Assembly: GCA_965247065.1 (NCBI GenBank) | Contig: CBDFGN010000006.1 | Location: forward strand, 682,001 to 746,000 | Direction of reading: 5' to 3' | DNA from: CBDFGN01 sp965247065 | Lineage (GTDB): Bacteria; Bacteroidota; Bacteroidia; Cytophagales; Cyclobacteriaceae | DNA length: 64,000 nucleotides | Shown: positions 51,341-59,908 of the stretch, one piece after another | How positions within the stretch are numbered: position 1 is the first letter of the stretch | Layout of the letters: every line of letters starts with the position of its first letter | The notes under the pieces: generated by a model | Database searches by the model: none | Told to the model about the DNA's origin: nothing | Seen by the model: only the letters and a program-made list of their open reading frames with translations | Made by a program: the position numbers and the translations under genes

Positions 51341-52548
51341 AAGTCCTAATCTTTTATCAATACTTCGGTACTCCAGCAGGGGGGTGGAGCACTCGGGTCT
51401 ATGAGTTTGCTCGGCGCTGGGTGGAATTGGGTCATCAGGTAGTTGTGGTTACCAGTCCTTATGATAAATCCGACCTTCCCATTGCAACGGGCTTAATAAC
51501 CAAATATAATTTTGATGGCATTGAAGTGATTGCCATTAACCAGCTTCAATCCAATAAACATTCTTTTTTGCGTAGACTTTTCACTTTCTTCTCATATTCC
51601 ATAGTGTCCACGTATTATGCCCTTGGTATTTCCTGCGATGTCATCATTGCCAGCTCGGGACCAATAACGGTTGGCATCCCCGCATTGGCAGCAAAGCTGC
51701 TCCGGAGACGACCCTATATTTTTGAAGTAAGAGATCTCTGGCCACGTGGAGCGGAGGAATTAGGCATTATCAAGAATAGGCTCCTGATAAATTTGGCGTA
51801 CAAGTTCGAGTCCTTGTGCTACCGGGTTTCTAATTGCATCGTAACATGTTCGGTTGGCATGGCGGAGGATATACAACATCGATTTCCGAAGGTGAGGCCT
51901 CGAGTTGTGCCGAATGTTTCAGGAATTACAATGAAATACGAGGGCGAATCGGGATCCCCACCCCCATGGACCACGGATAAAAATATATTCTTGTACGCCG
52001 GCTCCATCGGGGTAATGGATGATTGTTCTCAAATTGTAGATGCTGCAATTGAATTGGAATCCCGAAATGACGATAAAAGCCTATTGGTTGTGATTGGTGA
52101 AGGAAGTGAAAAGTCCACGTTAATTGAGAGGACGCTGCAAAGAAAGCTTCGTAATTTGGTTTTTCTAGACCTCATGCCTAAAGTGGAAGTGTTTCAATGG
52201 TTGAATCTTGCTGTGGGCTCTTTAGTGGTGTTTAAGGATGTTCCGGTTCTCGATACAAGCTCCCCAAACAAATTATTTGATTGCTTCGCGGCGGGAAAAC
52301 CTATTATTCAAACAACCCAAGGATGGATACAGGATGTTCTGGAAGAGCATCAGTGCGGGATAAATGTTACACCAGGTGACCCACTCGAGATGGCCGATGC
52401 CGTTCAACTATTGGGAAATAATCCTCAGATAGCGTTTGAAATGGGGGAAAAGTCCAGAATGCTTGGTGAGAACGAGTTTAATCTTGAAAGAATTTCGGCA
52501 GAATACCTAAGCTTGCTGCAGCAAGTAGCCAAAAACATTGAATCATAG
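51337..52548 (+). CDS. GT4-family glycosyltransferase (WbuB-like)
   Basis: A 403-residue GT-B glycosyltransferase. The N-terminal domain is KVLIFYQYFGTPAGGWSTRVYEFARRWVELGHQVVVVTSPYD, typical of WbuB/WcaI-type enzymes. RRRPYIFEVRDLWPRGAEELG (~124-144) is a conserved loop. The donor site is YAGSIGVMDDCSQIVDAA (~219-236), with DTSSPNKLFDCFAAGKPII (~306-324) as the EX7E-like region with changed residues. The start is TTG at 51337, overlapping the previous stop. It probably transfers a hexosamine or deoxysugar; donor uncertain. Confidence 0.88.
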   Translation: MKVLIFYQYFGTPAGGWSTRVYEFARRWVELGHQVVVVTSPYDKSDLPIATGLITKYNFDGIEVIAINQLQSNKHSFLRRLFTFFSYSIVSTYYALGISCDVIIASSGPITVGIPALAAKLLRRRPYIFEVRDLWPRGAEELGIIKNRLLINLAYKFESLCYRVSNCIVTCSVGMAEDIQHRFPKVRPRVVPNVSGITMKYEGESGSPPPWTTDKNIFLYAGSIGVMDDCSQIVDAAIELESRNDDKSLLVVIGEGSEKSTLIERTLQRKLRNLVFLDLMPKVEVFQWLNLAVGSLVVFKDVPVLDTSSPNKLFDCFAAGKPIIQTTQGWIQDVLEEHQCGINVTPGDPLEMADAVQLLGNNPQIAFEMGEKSRMLGENEFNLERISAEYLSLLQQVAKNIES

Positions 52549-53401
52549 ACTGAAGAGCAAAATCTTTGGCGTTTTGGCCATGTTGCCTGATAATTTGGGA
52601 AATGCTTTGTACCATCAATTGCAAAGTTTTACTCGCAAGCCTTTGGATAGCCAAATAAAGCCAAATATGCGATTTTACGAAAAGCTCCGAGGATTAGTAC
52701 AAAACATCAACTTTAACTTAAAGGGAAAGACGGTTCTGGAAATCGGTTCTGGGTGGTCGCCAATGATGCCATATTTGCTACTGCTAAAGTCTGGCTGCAA
52801 GGAGGTGCTGACCTTCGACATAAATTCTCACTACTCAAGGAAAGCAATTCGTAGATTGAATAACTATTTTGCTGAGCAAGAGGGATTTGATTCATGGCCT
52901 GAAGATACTTTACATTCTTCGGTCAGGTATTTTCCTAAAACGGATTTGGCCCAGAATTTCCCAAATCAAAACATTGATATCATCGTATCCCGCTTTGTTT
53001 TGGAGCACATTTCTCCCACCGATCTTCGTAAACTTCATAGTGTCTTTTATGAAAACCTTGAAGAAGGAAGCCTGATCGTCCACTTTATCTCTCCTTCTGA
53101 CCATCGCGCATATGCTGACAAGAATTTGTCGCTCTTCGATTTCCTTAAATATTCTGGATCACAATGGGATCGTATTCAAACCCGTTTTGACTATCATAAC
53201 CGAATGAGGTTGCCCCACTACCTGGAGATTTTCGATGAAACCGGCTTCAAAGTTATTTCTCAGAATCACGGCAATCTACAAAAGGATTCACAGGAACATC
53301 ACAAGTTCCACAAATTGGACATACATCCTGATTTTGCTCAATTAGGTTATGAAAATTTAACCGCCAGTTCCCTCGAAGTTGTCCTTGCCAAGAGGAGCTA
53401 A
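52538..53401 (+). CDS. SAM-dependent methyltransferase (second in the locus)
   Basis: A 287-residue class I methyltransferase. GKTVLEIGSGWSPMMPYLLLLKSGCKEVLTFDINSHYSRKAI (~63-104) is motif I and the adenosine site. NIDIIVSRFVLEHISPTDLRKLHSVFYENLEEGSLIVHFISPSDH (~146-190) is the motif IV region with the acidic loop replaced. The start is TTG at 52538, overlapping the GT4 gene by 11 bases; another start downstream is possible. It overlaps the epimerase gene by 23 bases. It probably methylates a sugar or lipid intermediate; the acceptor is unknown. Confidence 0.75.
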   Translation: MNHRLKSKIFGVLAMLPDNLGNALYHQLQSFTRKPLDSQIKPNMRFYEKLRGLVQNINFNLKGKTVLEIGSGWSPMMPYLLLLKSGCKEVLTFDINSHYSRKAIRRLNNYFAEQEGFDSWPEDTLHSSVRYFPKTDLAQNFPNQNIDIIVSRFVLEHISPTDLRKLHSVFYENLEEGSLIVHFISPSDHRAYADKNLSLFDFLKYSGSQWDRIQTRFDYHNRMRLPHYLEIFDETGFKVISQNHGNLQKDSQEHHKFHKLDIHPDFAQLGYENLTASSLEVVLAKRS

Positions 53402-54305
53402 GATTTTATTAACCGGGGGTAATGGATTCCTCGGGAGAGCACTTACTCCTGGGCTTTCAGTAACCTATGATTTATATACGCTCGGTAAATCTGACCAGAA
53501 CAATTACTCCTGCAACCTGGCATCCGAACCCCCAACATTTGACCAGGCATTTGATTTAGTAATACACACCGCAGGCAAGGCACATGCCCCCGCGAGATCT
53601 GAACTGGCTAAAGAGGAATTCTTTCAGGTTAACCTGCATGGTTCTAAGAATTTAGCCCTAGGACTGGAATCATGTCCCAATCCTCCCAAAATCCTGATAT
53701 TTATTTCGTCTGTGGCTGTTTATGGATTGGATAGTGGTTCCGGGATTAGAGTATTTGAAGAGGTAAGAGCAACAACTCCTTATGCAAGAAGCAAATTGAT
53801 GGCTGAAGAGTTTCTGCGGCAATGGTGCCGCGAGCGCGGCATTTCTCTTACCGTTCTAAGACTCCCCCTGATCGTCGGACCAAGACCACCCGGAAATCTC
53901 AAAGCATTAATTGCAGCGATAGAAAAGGGTCGTTATTTCCGAATTGGCAATGGTTCAGCCAGAAAGAGCGTGGTATGGGCGGAGGATATTTTGAGTATCC
54001 TTCCATTTCTTCCGGGAAAAACAGGTACATATATTCTTACTGATGGCTGTCACCCCAGCTTAAAAGAACTAGAGGATGCAGTAGCTAGGAGTTTTAATAA
54101 TCGAATGGTGCCTTCAATACCTTTTCAACTGGCCCAATTATTGGCCAAAGTAGGGGATTTAATAGGAAAAAGTTTCCCCTTCAATTCCGAGATTATGAAA
54201 AAACTAAACTCCACCTTAACCTTTTCCGATATCGAGGCCCGGCAAGAGCTGAATTGGAATCCAACTCCCGTATTGTCTAAAATCGATGAGACTGTTAGTA
54301 ACTGA
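53379..54305 (+). CDS. NAD-dependent nucleotide-sugar epimerase/dehydratase
   Basis: A 308-residue extended SDR. The nucleotide motif is ILLTGGNGFLGRALTPGL (~9-26). DLVIHTAGKAHAP (~59) and the catalytic SSVAVYGLDSG (~109) are present, with TTPYARSKLMAEEFLRQW (~129-146) carrying YxxxK. VLRLPLIVGPRPPGNLKALIAAIEKGRYFRIGNGSARKSVVWAEDI (~157-202) is typical of WbpV/WcaG-like 4-epimerases. Start TTG at 53379. It overlaps the WecA-like gene by 20 bases. It likely supplies the sugar for the priming step, for example a UDP-HexNAc 4-epimerase/reductase. Confidence 0.85.
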   Translation: MSLPRGAKILLTGGNGFLGRALTPGLSVTYDLYTLGKSDQNNYSCNLASEPPTFDQAFDLVIHTAGKAHAPARSELAKEEFFQVNLHGSKNLALGLESCPNPPKILIFISSVAVYGLDSGSGIRVFEEVRATTPYARSKLMAEEFLRQWCRERGISLTVLRLPLIVGPRPPGNLKALIAAIEKGRYFRIGNGSARKSVVWAEDILSILPFLPGKTGTYILTDGCHPSLKELEDAVARSFNNRMVPSIPFQLAQLLAKVGDLIGKSFPFNSEIMKKLNSTLTFSDIEARQELNWNPTPVLSKIDETVSN

Positions 54306-55269
54306 GTACGTTTTAATATTTGCCTTCCTGTTCTTGTTCGAGGCAGTGTATTTGAGGCTTGCGGCAAAGTTTGCGTTGTTCGACGTTCCGAATATTCGAA
54401 GCTCACATGATTTACCAGTTATTCGCGGTGGAGGGATCGTCATTGTCGTTGCAGTACTGGTGTATTACCTCCAGGCAGATTCCCTGGATGGCCCGTTTGT
54501 GGCAGGGCTCCTCATCGTTACGGGCCTTGGCTTTTGGGACGACTTGAATCAATCTCCAACGTGGTTAAGGATGGCGGGATACTTAACGGCTGTTTTGCTG
54601 GGCCTGCATGAAACCGGAATAGTGCAGGAATATGATCTTTGGGTTTGGATCACTGCCGCCATTGTGGCTACCGGCGCCATAAATGCTACCAATTTTATGG
54701 ACGGTGTAAACGGGATAACAGCCATTTACGGTTTAGTTATGGTGTCCACCTTAATTTGGATAAATATTGGAACTACATTTATTGATCAGGATATGCTCGT
54801 GTATTGCTTACTGGGGCTACTGGTCTTTGGTTATCATAATATTCGCACGAATGCTAACTGCTTTGCTGGAGATGTTGGAAGCGCAGGGTTAGCTTTCATT
54901 CTGATCTACTTTACCTCTTTGCTAGTTCTGGTCACTAAGGACCCTTCCTACGTTCTCCTTTGGACGGTTTATGGAGTTGATTCCGTTCTAACAATTGTGC
55001 AAAGAATTCTAAAGCGAGAGAACATATTTAGGGCCCACCGATTGCACTTGTACCAATATTTGGCTAATGAAAAACGATGGGGCCATTTGCCAGTTTCTTT
55101 TTTGTACGGAGGGATCCAATTTTCGATAAATATGTTCACAGTGTTTCTTGTTCCCAGGACTGCTGTTTCTCCCTTTCTGGCGGTTTCGATGGTCCTAATC
55201 GCTAGCGGTGCCTTGTACATTTTGGTCAAATATCGTATCATTAAATCCCTTGAGCGGTCTAATCCATAA
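54286..55269 (+). CDS. WecA-like polyprenyl-phosphate sugar-1-phosphate transferase
   Basis: A 327-residue polytopic enzyme with ~10 helices (MraY/WecA/WbpL family). It moves a HexNAc-1-phosphate to undecaprenyl phosphate. Motifs are FDVPNIRSSHDLPVIRGGGI (~31-50), GFWDDLNQSP (~82-91), INATNFMDGVNGITA (~126-140), CFAGDVGSAGLAF (~189-201) and the HRLHLYQYL cytosolic loop (~250). The close match to WbpL-type (ARGGGI, HRxHLYQ) suggests a HexNAc or deoxy-HexNAc substrate. It overlaps the epimerase gene, which may prepare the donor. It is one of two priming transferases in the locus. Confidence 0.9.
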   Translation: MRLLVTEYVLIFAFLFLFEAVYLRLAAKFALFDVPNIRSSHDLPVIRGGGIVIVVAVLVYYLQADSLDGPFVAGLLIVTGLGFWDDLNQSPTWLRMAGYLTAVLLGLHETGIVQEYDLWVWITAAIVATGAINATNFMDGVNGITAIYGLVMVSTLIWINIGTTFIDQDMLVYCLLGLLVFGYHNIRTNANCFAGDVGSAGLAFILIYFTSLLVLVTKDPSYVLLWTVYGVDSVLTIVQRILKRENIFRAHRLHLYQYLANEKRWGHLPVSFLYGGIQFSINMFTVFLVPRTAVSPFLAVSMVLIASGALYILVKYRIIKSLERSNP

Positions 55270-55310
55270 ATTAAGAACCGAACTGTTCGTTATGATGCCT
55301 ATTTTAAGCT

Positions 55311-55985
55311 ATGAAATCGAAATTTGGTAGTTCTGGCAACTTCCTTGCTATGAAAGATAGTACTCTATCAAAAGGTCTCGGGAGGCGGAGGTTCTACGTC
55401 GGGTTAGTAAAGAGACTCGTGGATCTTGTGGCCACGATGTTGCTGGTTGTGTTGACAGCGCCGATTTGGATTCTGATTCTTGTAGTTTTGAGCTTATCCG
55501 GAAGACCTCCAATATTCTTGCAGACCAGAATCGGGCTAGATCTTAAGCCATTTTCTATAATAAAGTTTAGAACGATGAAGACAGATGGAGATTTCAATTC
55601 TACTGGTAGATTTCAGAATTTATTAAGAGATACGCATTTGGACGAATTACCCCAGCTGCTAAATGTAATCCGTGGTCACATGAGTTTGGTTGGCCCTCGT
55701 CCACTGCTCCCGGAATACGTGAAATTCATGTCTGGAAGCGAACTCAAACGATGCAAAATCCGACCGGGGATAACTGGATTGGTTCAGGTAAGAGGAGGTA
55801 ATTCACTTTCCTGGGAGTCTAGGTTCGCATTAGATCTGAAGTACATCTCCGAATCTTGTCTGGGTTTGGATTTGCAAATTTTGGTAAGGACTTTAACTCA
55901 AGTGATCAATTCGACTTCTGCTGTGGGCATTTCGGTTCGGTTGGATGAAATTAGAGCTTCGGGGCAGCCAGGAAATAATGGCTAG
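55311..55985 (+). CDS. PglC-like sugar transferase (monotopic priming transferase)
   Basis: A 224-residue bacterial sugar transferase, with an N-terminal membrane-reentrant helix (GLVKRLVDLVATMLLVVLTAPIWILILVVLSLS, ~31-63), then the conserved RIGLDLKPFSIIKFRTMKTD (~73-92), LRDTHLDELPQLLNVIRGHMSLVGPRPLLPEYV (~105-137) with the catalytic DE pair, and RPGITGLVQVRGGNSLSWESRFALDLKYI (~152-180). The size fits small PglC-type enzymes that transfer diNAc-sugar phosphates to undecaprenyl phosphate. The start may be at 55311 or 55350. The DegT gene overlaps it by 41 bases, consistent with a Pgl-like set. Confidence 0.9.
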   Translation: MKSKFGSSGNFLAMKDSTLSKGLGRRRFYVGLVKRLVDLVATMLLVVLTAPIWILILVVLSLSGRPPIFLQTRIGLDLKPFSIIKFRTMKTDGDFNSTGRFQNLLRDTHLDELPQLLNVIRGHMSLVGPRPLLPEYVKFMSGSELKRCKIRPGITGLVQVRGGNSLSWESRFALDLKYISESCLGLDLQILVRTLTQVINSTSAVGISVRLDEIRASGQPGNNG

Positions 55986-57039
55986 TGGTTCGGTCCAACC
56001 AAATCAACCAGCAGGAGCCCATCTTGGTTCCGTGCCCGAATTCGAAAAGAACTTCGGGCAACAAATTGGCGGTCAGTATTGCCTGGCTGTTAACTCCGGA
56101 ACATCCGCTGTCCATTTGGCTTTGCTTGCGTTAGGAGTGCGACCGGGCGATCAGGTCATTTGTCCAACCTATACATACGTAGCTACGGTCAACCCCATTC
56201 TTTATTGTCAAGCGCAACCTGTTTTCGTAGATTCCGAGCCATATTCATGGAATATGTGCCCAGAACTACTGGATGAAGCAATTCGCAGCAAAGCCAATAG
56301 AAACAGTATTCGGGCTATAATTGTTGTACATATAAACGGAACACCGGCGGATCTGGATAACATCCTGAAAGTGGCCCGTCGGTACGGAATCCCAGTTGTG
56401 GAGGATGCTGCGCAGGCTTTGGGCTCCAAATTTCATAATAAACAGGTTGGTACGTGGGGTGCAGTAGGGACCTTTTCATTCAATAATAACAAGATTCTAA
56501 CCACGTATGGTGGAGGCATGATGGTTACCAGTGACAAAGGACTCATAGAAATACCAGCCTACTTGTCGTCTCACGCCAAGTCTAAGTTGCCATTTTTCGA
56601 ACACACAGAGGTAGGCTATAACTATCGGATGAATGGACTTGCGGCCAACTACGGTCAGGAGCAACTGCCGTTGCTGTCGGATCATGTTTTGCGAAAACGA
56701 GAGATTTGGAACCGATATCAATTGGCGCTGGAAGGCACCGTGGGTATTTCTTTTCAAAATGATTTCCCATCTTCTTTTTCCAATCGTTGGAACTCAGCTA
56801 TAAAATTTGATGACCCTACAACGGCTACCCAAGTAAGGAACAGGCTTGCCGAACTTGGATTTGGACATGGTTTCGGATGGAGACCAATGCATCGACAACC
56901 CGTCTTTGAAACCTTAAAATACCAGTTGACCGGGGCTGCGGACCAATTATTCGAATCGGTTGTACACCTACCTTCCCATCTTCAATTGTCGAGAAAGGAT
57001 CAGGATAAGATTGCAGAAGAGATTGTAGGACTGAATTAG
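55945..57039 (+). CDS. DegT/DnrJ/EryC1-type sugar aminotransferase (PglE-like)
   Basis: A PLP-dependent aminotransferase of 364 residues that aminates a 4-keto sugar nucleotide. LAVNSGTSAVHLALLALGVRPGDQVICPTYTYVATVNPILY (~46-86) is the cofactor loop. VVEDAAQALGSKFHNKQVGTWGAVGTFSFNNNKILTTYGGGM (~151-192) contains the Schiff-base lysine. GYNYRMNGLAANYGQEQLPLL (~222-242) and GFGWRPMHRQPVF are also conserved. It would act after the CapD-type 4,6-dehydratase encoded downstream to give a UDP-4-amino sugar, as in Pgl and related pathways. No PglD-like acetyltransferase was found next to it. Confidence 0.9.
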   Translation: MKLELRGSQEIMASGSVQPNQPAGAHLGSVPEFEKNFGQQIGGQYCLAVNSGTSAVHLALLALGVRPGDQVICPTYTYVATVNPILYCQAQPVFVDSEPYSWNMCPELLDEAIRSKANRNSIRAIIVVHINGTPADLDNILKVARRYGIPVVEDAAQALGSKFHNKQVGTWGAVGTFSFNNNKILTTYGGGMMVTSDKGLIEIPAYLSSHAKSKLPFFEHTEVGYNYRMNGLAANYGQEQLPLLSDHVLRKREIWNRYQLALEGTVGISFQNDFPSSFSNRWNSAIKFDDPTTATQVRNRLAELGFGHGFGWRPMHRQPVFETLKYQLTGAADQLFESVVHLPSHLQLSRKDQDKIAEEIVGLN

Positions 57040-57111
57040 TGCTACCGATTGGACGATTTTGAAAAAGAAATGCTTATTTTCCGTGCGGTTACTTACTTGA
57101 AGGTAGTCGTA

Positions 57112-57161
57112 TTCAGTATTACCCATTAGCCATAACTTCAGTATTACCCATTAGCCATAAC
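57112..57161. repeat. 25-bp perfect tandem repeat directly before the CapD start
   Basis: Two identical 25-bp copies (57112-57136 and 57137-57161). The second ends exactly at the ATG (57162) of the dehydratase gene, so the translation initiation region is duplicated. Neither copy contains a purine-rich Shine-Dalgarno sequence. Confidence 0.85.
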
Positions 57162-58424
57162 ATGGTTCAGTTCATCCAAAGCCTTAAGATTCTTCCTCGC
57201 TGGATTATTATTGTAATCGATTTGAATCTTGTAGTGCTCACTGCTGTGTTGGCCTACCTGCTGAGATTCAACTTTGATTTAGAGGCGATTCTTTCTGAGC
57301 CTTTCGAACTGGCAGTTCTTCTTTATGCTGCCTCTTCTCTTTTGGCCATCCTGGTTACCCAAAGTTATGTTGGGATAATCAGATATACGGGACTACAGGA
57401 CGGAATTCGAATTTTCACCAGCATGTCACTTGCGGCTTTCGTGGCGGTTTTCTTGAATTATGTGAATTATTTGCTAGTAGGTCGAAATCTAATGCCGCTT
57501 TCGGTGTTGATCATCAGTTATTTCTTGTCAATAATTTTCTTGTCCTTTTACAGACTTTTAGTAAAGTACATATTCATAAATTTTGCTGGAAGAGTTTATT
57601 CTGGGTCCATTGCCACGAATTCTTTGATTTATGGCGTTGGTCCCTCAAGTTTGGTTTCAAAATCTCTTATCGAGCATGATTCAATCACAAAGCGCAAAGT
57701 AATCGGATTCCTTGAAGACGATCCTACCAAAATCGGCAAGGAAATCAACGGCGTAAAGATTTTTGATGCCTATCGGGACTTGGATTATGTGTACAAAAGA
57801 TTTCGTATTAACGAATTGATAGTCTCGCTGGCTTCACTGAGTGAAACGAACAAAAATCGACTTGTCGATTGGTGCTTAAAACGACAGGTCAAAGTGAAGA
57901 ATATCCCCCCGATGGAGAAATGGATAAATGGCCAATTAAGTCTTAGTCAAATTCGGAATCTAAGAATTGAGGATCTATTGGGGAGGGAATCTATAAGATT
58001 GGACAAGACCCAGGTAAGAAATGAGATGAAGGGAAAGTCCATTATGATAACTGGAGCGGCCGGCTCCATTGGTGGGGGTATAGTGCAGCAGCTTTTGGCA
58101 TGTGAACCGAGTCGGCTGGTGCTAGTGGACCAATCAGAATCCGCCCTATATGAGGCTTGCAATACTTTGCGAAGGTTGCAGGGTCGGACGGAGATGATTG
58201 ATATTATTGCCGACATCAGCAATGGGGAACGTCTTGATTACATTTTCGCTAAGTTTAGACCCGACTTCGTTTTTCATGCTGCAGCATACAAGCATGTTCC
58301 AATAATGGAACTTAATCCCTCAGAAGCAGTCAACTGCAACATACTTGGAACCAAGAACATGGCTGACAAGGCTGTGAAGTATAATGTTGAAAAATTTGTT
58401 CTGATTCCACAGATAAGGCAGTAA
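57162..58424 (+). pseudogene. CapD/PglF-type nucleotide-sugar 4,6-dehydratase, N-terminal part before a frameshift
   Basis: The N-terminal part contains four membrane helices (IIIVIDLNLVVLTAVLAYLL, ~17-36, and following), then a CoA-binding/Rossmann-like module (~155-270). The SDR motif SIMITGAAGSIGGGIVQQLL (~290-309) and FHAAAYKHVPIMELNPSEAVNCNILGTKNMADKAVKYNVEKFVLI (~373-416) follow. After FVLI the frame reads PQIRQ and stops. Restoring one T at 58405 gives ISTDKAVNPTGVMGASK, the conserved active-site stretch, so the two parts are one ~638-residue gene. The enzyme makes the UDP-4-keto-6-deoxy sugar for the DegT aminotransferase. Confidence 0.88.
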
Positions 58425-58435
58425 ATCCGACTGGA

Positions 58436-59080
58436 GTGATGGGTGCGTCCAAAGGGATCGCCGAAATGTATGTGCAGTCTCTAAGCAACTACATAAAGGC
58501 CAACAATCCAATAGCCACCAGCTTCATAACAACTCGATTCGGGAATGTTTTGGGATCCAACGGATCAGTCATACCCCTGTTCAAAAAACAAATTGAGCAG
58601 GGTGGTCCGATAACTATTACCCATCCAGACATAACCAGATACTTTATGACTATTGAGGAAGCTTGTCAACTGGTTTTGGAAGCTGCCACCATGGGCAATG
58701 GCGGGGAGATTTATTTGTTTGATATGGGGAAATCAATCAAGATTGTGGACTTGGCCGAAAAGATGATTCAGCTTTCAGAATTCGAACCCCATAGAGATAT
58801 TGAGGTCGAATTCGTTGGGCTAAGGGAAGGAGAAAAACTACACGAAGAGCTTTTAGCCCAGAAAGAAAATACGCTTCCAACTCATCATGCCAAGATAATG
58901 ATCGCTAAGGTTGAAGTTGTCGACTATGATGAGGTAAAAGCCATGGTAGAAGATCTTGTGAGTAGGACTCATAAGGTGGATGAACTCAGGTTGGTAGGAA
59001 TAATGAAGGAAATAGTTCCTGAGTTTAAAAGCAATTATTCAAGATTCTCAGTTCTTGACCCGAAAACCGCCAGCTACTAG
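58436..59080 (+). pseudogene. CapD/PglF-type dehydratase, C-terminal part after the frameshift
   Basis: The continuation. The coding sense begins at STDKAVNPTG (~58406) and continues MGASKGIAEMYVQSLSNY, TRFGNVLGSNGSVIPLFKKQIEQGGPITITHPDITRYFMTIEEACQLVLEAA, and GGEIYLFDMGKSIKIVDLAEKMI, then EFVGLREGEKLHEELL near the end. These are the standard CapD C-terminal motifs and all are intact. It lies last in the polysaccharide operon; the next gene is on the minus strand. The break is a single missing base. Confidence 0.88.
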
Positions 59081-59086
59081 CTCAAT

Positions 59087-59836
59087 CTATTCGTAAATAG
59101 TATTCCTGAATTTCCGGAATACTTTGACTCGAGGTCTGTTTCCTGTTCTTAAGAAGATATCAAAAGGTAGGTAAACTTCAAATTTGACCGACATGATCCA
59201 ATAAAAGTCATCCAGGTTAGGATTGGCTCTTTCGCTTACATCGTCTAGGTAGTCGCTACGGGTGTAGCGAAAGCCACCTTCAAAAGTTAAATCCATTACA
59301 TAGTTGAGCTTAATCCTAATTCCTCCACCGAAGGGCACCACTGGGATGAGTGGTCCGTATTCCACCCCCTCTGTCATCAACGGTCTCAGGGCTTGCTTTT
59401 TGCCATCCACCTCGCCTTTTGGATTAACATAGGTGAACCCAATTCCCAGAAAAACATAGGGATTGAACCAATTTCTTTCGTAATAGGGTTTTTTGGTAGG
59501 GAATAGGGAATAATCGGCAATCAAGCTAAACTCTATATTGGTCGAGGTAAAATCCGCGTTTCTCCGCTTGGATTTGTCAAACCCTTCAATGGTGTATATT
59601 GACAATTCGGCGCGACCAAATAGCCGATTGAGAAAATGGTATTTTCCAGCTAATTGTAGTGTTGAGGGTACCCAGTTTAGACTGCTATTGATATCGCCGT
59701 AGTAAGTGGCTGCTCCAATTCCTAAGCTTCCGACAATTTTTCGGTCGATGCGCCAATCATAAAAGGACTGCGCGACACATTCCGAGCCGATTGTAAACGA
59801 CAGCAACGTCGTAAAAAGCTTTCCCTTCCAATCCAT
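59087..59836 (-). CDS. Outer-membrane beta-barrel protein (DUF6089-like), copy 1
   Basis: A 249-residue protein with a signal peptide (MDWKGKLFTTLLSFTIGSECVAQ). The mature part starts SFYDWRIDRKIVGSLGIGAATYYGDINSSLNWVPSTLQLAGKYHFLNRLFGRAEL. It is read as an eight-stranded OmpA-like barrel, with FNPYVFLGIGFTYVNPKG and VPFGGGIRIKLNYVMDLTFEGGFRYTRSDYLDDVS (~165-200), the GGFRxTxxDYLDDVS pattern typical of this group. It is paralogous to the next gene at about half identity. Function is unknown. The 3' end faces the dehydratase gene 7 bases away. Confidence 0.75.
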   Translation of the reverse strand: MDWKGKLFTTLLSFTIGSECVAQSFYDWRIDRKIVGSLGIGAATYYGDINSSLNWVPSTLQLAGKYHFLNRLFGRAELSIYTIEGFDKSKRRNADFTSTNIEFSLIADYSLFPTKKPYYERNWFNPYVFLGIGFTYVNPKGEVDGKKQALRPLMTEGVEYGPLIPVVPFGGGIRIKLNYVMDLTFEGGFRYTRSDYLDDVSERANPNLDDFYWIMSVKFEVYLPFDIFLRTGNRPRVKVFRKFRNTIYE

Positions 59837-59908
59837 CTCTCTAAATTTACCACGTTTTCTCTGGAATCCTTATAGGGAACGAGGTTTACACCCTAAAAGT
59901 GCTCGTTT

